Positions 6,063 through 11,932 of a DNA stretch of 19,935 nt are shown here, in pieces. The notes below the pieces were generated by a model. It made no database searches, had not been told where the DNA came from, and saw only the letters and a program-made list of their open reading frames with translations. The position numbers and the translations under genes were made by a program. This DNA is from Euryarchaeota archaeon UBA229 (GTDB lineage: Archaea; Thermoplasmatota; Poseidoniia; Poseidoniales; Poseidoniaceae). Numbering within the stretch: position 1 is the stretch's first letter; every line of letters begins with the position of its first letter. Where the stretch lies: NCBI GenBank assembly GCA_002505355.1, contig DAUW01000111.1, forward strand, positions 1 to 19,935, written 5' to 3'.

Positions 6063-8492
6063 TCAGTTATCACCAAATTTTGCTAGCCATTCATGGCCGT
6101 ACCATTCCCACTGATCCATCGTCCAACCTTCCGGTAATCCAGATGCGGGGAGCGGAGGAGAAGTCGTGGGTTTTTCGCCCGATGCCTCAGCACTACTATC
6201 TTCTAACATTGCAGATACCTCCTCTTCAGAGGTTTCACTACCGGTAATTTCGATGCCCGCCAGTTCACTCATATCGGTTGTTTCATCATATAATTCATCT
6301 GCCGAAACGACAGTAGTCGTAGATTCCTCCGGCTCCGTAGATTTTTCAGTGAAATCCATAGCAGCAACCTCATCATCCCATGAATCATCAGATTCAATAC
6401 CGCCGGTTGCTGATAGGCCCGCTGTTCCTTCGAGGGCTTCCTGATTTGCGGTATTCTTATCTTTTGGCTGGAACGGAACACCATAGCGCTTAACTAAATC
6501 GTTCAGCTTCCGCCGTCTAACAATGAAACTGCCCAATAAGATTAACACTGTAGCAACAATAAAAATTCCGCCACCTACAAATGCAACATCTTTGATTGCC
6601 GCAACCAAACTATCCTCTTCTTCCAATAGCCCAGCGTCTTTTTGAGCTAACCAAGCAGCATATGAAAGATCTGTTTCTCCGGCTGATTTGTCTCTACTAA
6701 GATACTCTTGATAATCAAGGTCATTCCACGACTTGCAAGAGTTGGACTGGTCGCCGGAAATTCTACAGTAGTCCTCTTGAGTGATTATCAAAAACTCAGT
6801 GTCGTCATAGTCAGCGTTAGAACCAACACCATCACCGTCTGAATCAAACCACTCATCTGCGTTGGAAGGAAATTCGTCAGTCAAATCGTCGAATGAATCA
6901 CCATCTGTATCCAGGCACCCGAATTTTTCAATTATTGTGCCGTCAAGACGGATTTCTTGGGTAGAATTACCTGCAACTGAGGGACATGAATCAGGTTTTG
7001 CGGCAGGGGCTGGATTGTCTCCATACCCATCCTCGTCCATATCCTGCCACTGCGTGCCGTCGTTAGGCAGGGCGTCAGCGCCGTCAGCAATTGTATACTC
7101 ATCATCTGCGTTTGAATAAAAATCAAAATCGGTATCTAAACAACCGAACCTATCTAATTTAGAAAAACCAGCAACATCCGGGCAGGAATCTGGGGAATTG
7201 CCTAGCAAATTATCCCCGTAACCATCCCCATCAGTATCATTCCACTGAGTAGAATCTTCAATGAATTTGTCACCCATTAAGCCATCTTGATTATCGCCAT
7301 AACCATCACCGTCTAAATCCGCCCACTGCTCACTATTTTGTGGAAACAAATCACCCTGCTCGCCAAACATGTTATCACCATATCCGTCACCATCTGAATC
7401 TCGGTGTTGTTCTGGGTTATTTGGGAACTCATCACCGTTCACACCGTTGATGTTGTCACCAAAACCATCACCATCAGCGTCGATTTGTTGGGTTACATCA
7501 GTTGGAAAATCATCAACTGAATCGATTACTCCGTCTCCATCGCTATCAATATCATAATACATTATCCCAGCAAACAAACCGGAGTTGTATATGACCGAGA
7601 TTTGTCCGGTAATGTCACTTATCGCGTAAAATGCAGTCGAGGTGGTGGCTAAATCACTGACTTTGGTAAAAGTGGTTTTGTCAATTAAGTGGAATGTGTT
7701 ACTACTATCCAAAACCGCATACTTGCTATCATCAAAGTCCTGAATTGCGGCTATTTGATCGGAGCCCAAATTCAACGACATGTGACTCCAAGAGTTATTG
7801 ATATCGTAGCGATGTAATTGGCCGTCGCCTGTCCCGGCCAGCAGTATTCCCTCTGTAGGCTCAAGCAATGCGCTGACATATGAGTTCGGTTGATTCATCT
7901 GCGTCACTAGACTGCCATATTGATCAAAGATATGCAACTTAGTATCGAAACCACCCAGTACAATACTGTCGTCTGACATTACTTCAAACGAGAAGAATCC
8001 GGATGAAACTGTACTAGTCTGGTAGTTTGTATAAACTCCACCAGAATACTCTTTGGCTTTTCTTGATCCGCTATGATATGCTAACCAAACCTCACCGTCT
8101 GAATCCCAGTCTAATGAATCCGGGATGCTGGATAAACTAGTGTCGTGCTCGTTTTGCATTGTATCTAAATTAAAGGTCAAAAACCCGTTGTCATAGATTA
8201 CTGCAAGTAACTTTTCACCTGCGTCTAGTTTAGCATATGACGCATTGATGTTGAGGTTATGTGACCACAATTCCGTGATTTTGCCATCTTGACTGGTGCC
8301 AGAAAAAAGTACGCCATCGCTTTGTAACATGAGAATTGTCTGATCATCGAGAGTATGGGCAAAAACGATATTCGAATCAAAATTTTGAGTCGTACCTGAT
8401 TCTACTAAATTACCGGTCGCTGTAGACGAGGGAATCGAAGCAACAGCCAAACTAGCTATGACAACCAAAGCGAATACAAAACCACGCTTCAT
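6063..8492 (-). CDS. Surface protein: propeller-like region, TSP3 calcium repeats, membrane anchor, acidic tail
   Basis: This 809-residue protein has a signal peptide (KRG, then FVFALVVIASLAVASI, cleaved near 25). Residues about 35-310 look like a beta-propeller: repeats such as SDDSIVLGGFDTKLHIFD and TEGILLAGTGDGQLHRYD resemble WD/PQQ blades. Residues 313-567 hold nine thrombospondin-type-3 calcium units (DSDGDGYGD type), some interrupted by CPxxAG...FGCLDTD cysteine pairs. A transmembrane helix spans about 637-658, followed by RRRK, so the domains are outside and the C-terminus inside. The inner tail (about 660-809) is rich in Asp/Glu/Ser/Thr and ends with GLPEGWTMDQWEWYGHEWL, a Trp-rich motif. 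The stop abuts that of the PIN-like gene with no spacer. A likely co-transcribed coiled-coil gene lies 52 bases upstream. Function is unknown; adhesion or envelope structure is plausible. Confidence 0.88.
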   Translation of the reverse strand: MKRGFVFALVVIASLAVASIPSSTATGNLVESGTTQNFDSNIVFAHTLDDQTILMLQSDGVLFSGTSQDGKITELWSHNLNINASYAKLDAGEKLLAVIYDNGFLTFNLDTMQNEHDTSLSSIPDSLDWDSDGEVWLAYHSGSRKAKEYSGGVYTNYQTSTVSSGFFSFEVMSDDSIVLGGFDTKLHIFDQYGSLVTQMNQPNSYVSALLEPTEGILLAGTGDGQLHRYDINNSWSHMSLNLGSDQIAAIQDFDDSKYAVLDSSNTFHLIDKTTFTKVSDLATTSTAFYAISDITGQISVIYNSGLFAGIMYYDIDSDGDGVIDSVDDFPTDVTQQIDADGDGFGDNINGVNGDEFPNNPEQHRDSDGDGYGDNMFGEQGDLFPQNSEQWADLDGDGYGDNQDGLMGDKFIEDSTQWNDTDGDGYGDNLLGNSPDSCPDVAGFSKLDRFGCLDTDFDFYSNADDEYTIADGADALPNDGTQWQDMDEDGYGDNPAPAAKPDSCPSVAGNSTQEIRLDGTIIEKFGCLDTDGDSFDDLTDEFPSNADEWFDSDGDGVGSNADYDDTEFLIITQEDYCRISGDQSNSCKSWNDLDYQEYLSRDKSAGETDLSYAAWLAQKDAGLLEEEDSLVAAIKDVAFVGGGIFIVATVLILLGSFIVRRRKLNDLVKRYGVPFQPKDKNTANQEALEGTAGLSATGGIESDDSWDDEVAAMDFTEKSTEPEESTTTVVSADELYDETTDMSELAGIEITGSETSEEEVSAMLEDSSAEASGEKPTTSPPLPASGLPEGWTMDQWEWYGHEWLAKFGDN
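6790..7556 (-). repeat. Tandem TSP3-like calcium-binding coding repeats
   Basis: Within the surface protein, about nine Asp-rich units (consensus D-x-D-G-D-G-Y-G-D) recur with spacings of roughly 24-45 residues. The best preserved are units 2-5; the unit at DTDFDFYSN is degenerate and probably binds calcium poorly. Each unit is typically followed by PN/PQ and a Trp or His residue (EQW, TQW, EQH). The pattern matches the thrombospondin type 3 family, whose aspartates wrap calcium ions to rigidify the stalk. Confidence 0.8.
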
Positions 8493-8503
8493 GGCCTTGC
8501 CAA

Positions 8504-8516
8504 ATCCTTTGAGGAT
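8504..8516 (-). promoter_or_regulatory. Hyphenated palindrome before the surface-protein gene
   Basis: ATCCT TTG AGGAT is a perfect five-base inverted repeat with a three-base spacer, located 12-24 bases upstream of the ATG at 8492 on the minus strand. A TATA-like TTCATATCC overlaps and continues upstream of it. This could be an operator over a secondary promoter in the 52-base gap after the coiled-coil gene; the evidence is positional only. Confidence 0.25.
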
Positions 8517-8544
8517 ATGAACACAGCGTTAATTTGCCCAAGAA

Positions 8545-10926
8545 TCACTCATCGCTGTCAGGCTTTTTCTTCCCCATGTCTTTAGGCGGTGGTGCACCAC
8601 GCGTCTTTTTAGCAGGTTCGAGCATATGTTTAACAGGGGTTAATTTTGCTAACTTAGTCTTCGGTTGTTGTTGAGGAATCATGGTCTTGGTAATTGGCCG
8701 CAGGGTTGCTGTTTGCTCAACGACCTCACCATCAGTGAGTTCTTCGACAAGCTCTTCTTGCTCAGCTACTTCTTCGGCGACCGGCTCAATAACCTCCTCA
8801 ATTGAGGTTTCTGGGATTACTTCCTCGGTTGCCGGTAAGACCTCTGGGGTGCCTAATTTCTTGATCGGCCTCGGAAGAATTGAGGCTGTGGCTGGTTTCA
8901 CTTCACCAATCGGTGATTTGACTGGTCTAATTAGTGGGGTTGTTGGAGTTAGGGGTTTCGCACTGGATGTTGGTGCCCTCATACCGGCTAAGCCGATTCT
9001 AGGTTGAGGTGCCTCTTGGGCGGCAGTCGAGCCAAGAATACCGCGCATTGGTCGACCACCTGTCGCCCCGAGTAAGGATGGTCTAGCGCCAAGCGTTGAT
9101 GGGTCCGGTAAGGTAACGGGTTGTTTGCGATCCTGCCCAGAGATGGATTGCATCCACATCTGTCGCTTCTCCGCTTTAGTATCGAGGTTTTGTAATTCTC
9201 TAAACTCCTCTTGCCGTGTTTTATACTCTGCTTCATCTAAATCGATTTCTCCTTGAACCTGCTTTTCGACCGCTTCGCGCATTTTTATTTCTGCAGTTTC
9301 CTTGAAATTGTCCATTTTCTCGCTTAGATTTTGTAGCCTGTCCCTAATTTCAGCACGCTTTAAGCCTAACTGTGCCTCAATTTCGGCACGAATCAGTGCC
9401 TCTCGCTTTCTGATTTCGATTAATGCCTTGTTGCGCATGATTTCTTCGCGCTTATCCAGTTGACGTTCAAGTTGCGAAGCGACCTCTTCCTCTTTACGCT
9501 GCTTGAATTCTTCTAGACGGTCCTCCATATTGACCTCGAGCTCCAATGCTGTTTCCTCTTTTAACAACTCGAGATGGGTTTCGAAGGTCAACCGTTCATT
9601 TCGCAATCCAGCGTCTATTTCTGACATTATCGCCTTGCGCGCAGCCACCTCGCGTGACTGGAACTCTAACTCTAAGCGTTCAGCCCATTCAGACTTCTTT
9701 GAATCATATTGCTCCTCAAGTTGCTCTCGAAGTTCATTCTCTCGGTCATAACGGAACCTTGCTAATCGATTTTGTATCTCTGCTTCTCGGGCACTGCGAT
9801 AACTCGTGTACTCAGATTCCATACGATTTTCCAGCTCGCGCTCAATGTCCTGCTTGAGAGTCTTTGAGATATCGTCAACCGCCTTTGAGAATGTGATATC
9901 ATACTTTTCTCGCAACCTAGATTTTCGATCTGCCAACCGTTCAGTGTGCTTAGATTCCAATTGCTTCTCGATTTCGATACGAAGTTCATCCTTCCTGCGG
10001 GCAATGGCCAGTTCGACATCCTCGCGCATTTGATCTTCGAGATCATCTGTTTCTTGGCGCAAACGAGTTTCTAATTCAGCTTGAATCTGTTGTGCAATGT
10101 CCTCTTCTAATCGAAGACTGCGGCGATCGTATTCTGATTTGAGTCTGGTCTCGCGTTGCTTGAGCCGGGCCCTTAGTTGCTGCTCGAGCCTGGTTCGGAT
10201 TCCCCGCCGCAACTGCTCTTCTCGTTCGGAGAGTTTGGCGGCATGACTCTCTTCAAGTCGACTAAGCTCGTGAGCCTCCATTTGTTTGAATCTAGCCTCC
10301 ATATCGTCGGATAGTGAAGCCTCCATTTCTCTAATCTTAACTTGGAGATGTTGATTGTATTCAAGTGCTATACGTTCTTTTTGAATTTCGAGACGCTGTT
10401 TATGCTCCTTCTGAAGTTCAATCTCAATCTGCTCCTTTAGTTGCCCTTTAAGCTCCTGAATTCTGACATCTTGCTCAATCTCAAATTGTTCTTGAAGAGT
10501 ATCTATCTTTCTATTTAGCCGCACCTCATACTCAGAACGTAATTTAGCCTCTTCATTGATTAACGCATCTTGCTCAAGGTTTACCAACTCGGTCTCCATT
10601 TGCTCACGAAGCTCTTTTTCCAAGGCATCGATTGTTAGTTCATGCTGCACGGCTAGATCCTTAGCGAGGTTGTCTTGCATAGCAATTACGCGCTCATTTA
10701 TTGCCTGTTGTCGGAGTCTACGCTCTCGACGGATGTCGGCACGGAGACGCTCTTCTTTGCGGAATCGCGCACTGGTCATTTCGCTTTGTGAAAGCGATTG
10801 GGTTCCACCCCTTGTAAATTGAGATCTAAGGGCGGATAGTGACATTCGGTCGCCGTTTTCTTGGCCACCACGAGTTGAGTCAGCAGATGACCCCTTCTTG
10901 CTATCGCTCGCACTCATAATACCCAT
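8545..10926 (-). CDS. Long cytoplasmic coiled-coil protein of unknown function
   Basis: This 793-residue protein has no signal peptide or membrane segment. Residues 1-50 are polar (Ser/Gly-rich). Residues about 50-590 form an almost unbroken, extremely charged alpha-helical coiled coil rich in Glu, Arg, Leu and Gln, with no prolines. A repeated element of the type RLxxEYD recurs, with its tyrosines at 133, 190, 266, 342, 407 and 568; three of them (190, 266, 342) are exactly 76 residues apart. Residues 600-793 are Pro/Ala/Thr-rich and probably disordered, with an acidic patch (about 700-735) and a basic end KKTRGAPPPKDMGKKKPDSDE. No ATPase head or hinge is present, so it is not an SMC or Rad50 protein. 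A filament-forming or scaffold role is an inference. The surface-protein gene follows 52 bases downstream. The start may be ATG 10926 or ATG 10917. Confidence 0.85.
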   Translation of the reverse strand: MGIMSASDSKKGSSADSTRGGQENGDRMSLSALRSQFTRGGTQSLSQSEMTSARFRKEERLRADIRRERRLRQQAINERVIAMQDNLAKDLAVQHELTIDALEKELREQMETELVNLEQDALINEEAKLRSEYEVRLNRKIDTLQEQFEIEQDVRIQELKGQLKEQIEIELQKEHKQRLEIQKERIALEYNQHLQVKIREMEASLSDDMEARFKQMEAHELSRLEESHAAKLSEREEQLRRGIRTRLEQQLRARLKQRETRLKSEYDRRSLRLEEDIAQQIQAELETRLRQETDDLEDQMREDVELAIARRKDELRIEIEKQLESKHTERLADRKSRLREKYDITFSKAVDDISKTLKQDIERELENRMESEYTSYRSAREAEIQNRLARFRYDRENELREQLEEQYDSKKSEWAERLELEFQSREVAARKAIMSEIDAGLRNERLTFETHLELLKEETALELEVNMEDRLEEFKQRKEEEVASQLERQLDKREEIMRNKALIEIRKREALIRAEIEAQLGLKRAEIRDRLQNLSEKMDNFKETAEIKMREAVEKQVQGEIDLDEAEYKTRQEEFRELQNLDTKAEKRQMWMQSISGQDRKQPVTLPDPSTLGARPSLLGATGGRPMRGILGSTAAQEAPQPRIGLAGMRAPTSSAKPLTPTTPLIRPVKSPIGEVKPATASILPRPIKKLGTPEVLPATEEVIPETSIEEVIEPVAEEVAEQEELVEELTDGEVVEQTATLRPITKTMIPQQQPKTKLAKLTPVKHMLEPAKKTRGAPPPKDMGKKKPDSDE

Positions 10927-11010
10927 CCGATGTGTTATCCATTTCTAATCATACATAAGGAGCGCGATGAATTAGCCTTACTATACGGCGTTTTTAGCAT
11001 GTTATCAATT

Positions 11011-11040
11011 ATTCCAAATGATTCAAAATAATTCAAAATT
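11011..11040. repeat. Three tandem 10-bp AT-rich repeats
   Basis: Three consecutive decamers, ATTCCAAATG, ATTCAAAATA and ATTCAAAATT, follow each other without spacer. The last overlaps the stop codon of the zinc-ribbon gene (TGA at 11033-11035, minus strand). The region lies downstream of that gene and upstream of the coiled-coil gene, within a 106-base AT-rich gap. Read on the minus strand the repeats are T-rich (TTTTGAAT), which could aid termination; the one-helical-turn period could also suit protein binding or DNA bending. Confidence 0.5.
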
Positions 11041-11425
11041 GAACAAAAAATATCTTATCGCATGCTGGACAGTCTACCTCTCGCCTTCCTGGTTTCTTTT
11101 TCATCCTTAATCGACGATCACATGCTGGGCAATCAACCTCTATTTTAGGAATATTTTTTGTGACCACAAACTGACAATCACAGGCAACACACTGTAAATT
11201 AGCGGGTCGGGAATCTACCCCCACAACTAGAACTTTTTCGCATCCCGGGCAGCTGACTTTTTCTTGGCGCCATTTTTTCCGCGTGCCCTCATGCTCAATT
11301 TTTACTCGAGCAGAGCACTTCTGGCACTGCACCTCACCAAGTTCCATAGGTAACATCTCGTCACATTTAGGACAAGACAATGCGGGAGGTGCAATCCTTG
11401 ATTCTACTGACAATTCTTCAGTCAT
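11033..11425 (-). CDS. Triple zinc-ribbon protein
   Basis: This 130-residue protein is built almost entirely of three four-cysteine zinc ribbons. The CxxC knuckles are at Cys18/21 with 34/37, Cys59/62 with 79/82, and Cys99/102 with 119/122, each pair separated by 12-16 residues containing beta-strand-like stretches. CPAC occurs twice and CPGC once, suggesting internal duplication. There is no catalytic domain, so it may act as a nucleic-acid or protein adaptor, or as a metal-binding or storage protein. AGGTGA stands 5 bases before the ATG. It follows the winged-helix gene by only 8 bases and the metal ATPase gene before that, so it probably belongs to the same operon. I do not recognise a named family. 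If all sites are filled it would bind three zinc ions. Confidence 0.85.
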   Translation of the reverse strand: MTEELSVESRIAPPALSCPKCDEMLPMELGEVQCQKCSARVKIEHEGTRKKWRQEKVSCPGCEKVLVVGVDSRPANLQCVACDCQFVVTKNIPKIEVDCPACDRRLRMKKKPGRREVDCPACDKIFFVQF

Positions 11426-11433
11426 CTAATCAC

Positions 11434-11898
11434 CTAATCTTCTCCTATCAAAGCTATTTTTTCGGGGACAAAGTTCCACGGTAGGTCTAGGTTTATGCCT
11501 AGTTCCTGAGCTAATTTCTCTAACAGTAGTTTGGCGCCAACCCGATCTCGTGAACCTTCTAACGAAATTACATGAGTGTTTTGATGGTTTAAATCTACGG
11601 ATAAATTGCTGTTAGCCGGTGGAGATTTTACGGCATTGGTAACCGATAGAATCTCTGGTAAAGTAACCTTATTTGCCACTCGCCACCAGCGAGCCCGTCC
11701 AGCATCTCGGTGGTTTTCAATCAAATTTAGCGAGGCTAATTTTTTCAGGTGATGGTATAGATTGTATCGGTCGACGTCAACAATATTTTGCAGCTGTACG
11801 GTACTCATTTCTTCTGCGCTACTAAGCGAGATGTAGAGGCTTCTTCGGGTCGGGTGGGCAAGTGCAGCGGTTATCGGGTCTGCTCTTACTCGACTCAT
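11434..11898 (-). CDS. Winged-helix (ArsR-like) transcriptional regulator
   Basis: This 154-residue protein starts with a winged helix-turn-helix of ArsR type: ADPITAALAHPTRRSLYISL (helix 1, residues 6-25), a recognition-helix region near VDVDRYNLYHHLKKLASLNL (about 40-59), and the wing IENHRDAGRARWWRV. LAHPTRRSLY is a hallmark of ArsR/archaeal HTH_20 regulators. The second half (about 75-154) does not match a domain I know. The classical metal box ELCVCDL of ArsR sensors is absent, and the protein has no cysteine; histidines 49, 50 and 63 and others could still bind metal. It lies 34 bases after the heavy-metal ATPase and 8 bases before the zinc-ribbon gene on the same strand, so it may control this operon. 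GGTG precedes the ATG. The regulatory target is inferred from position alone. Confidence 0.85.
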   Translation of the reverse strand: MSRVRADPITAALAHPTRRSLYISLSSAEEMSTVQLQNIVDVDRYNLYHHLKKLASLNLIENHRDAGRARWWRVANKVTLPEILSVTNAVKSPPANSNLSVDLNHQNTHVISLEGSRDRVGAKLLLEKLAQELGINLDLPWNFVPEKIALIGED

Positions 11899-11932
11899 CT
11901 TCGCACCGACGCGTGATAGATGCCACTAGGGT

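Noticed and set aside
6166..7557. Ser/Pro-rich plus-strand frames over the acidic tail and calcium repeats
   Set aside because: They are the antisense of Asp/Glu-rich sequence; the apparent repeats simply mirror the TSP3 units.
9503..10033. Plus-strand open frames of 75-103 codons inside the coiled-coil gene
   Set aside because: They are antisense to a highly regular Glu/Arg/Leu coding sequence. Their Ser/Arg-rich translations are typical of reading such codons backwards, and none has a ribosome site or a recognisable domain.
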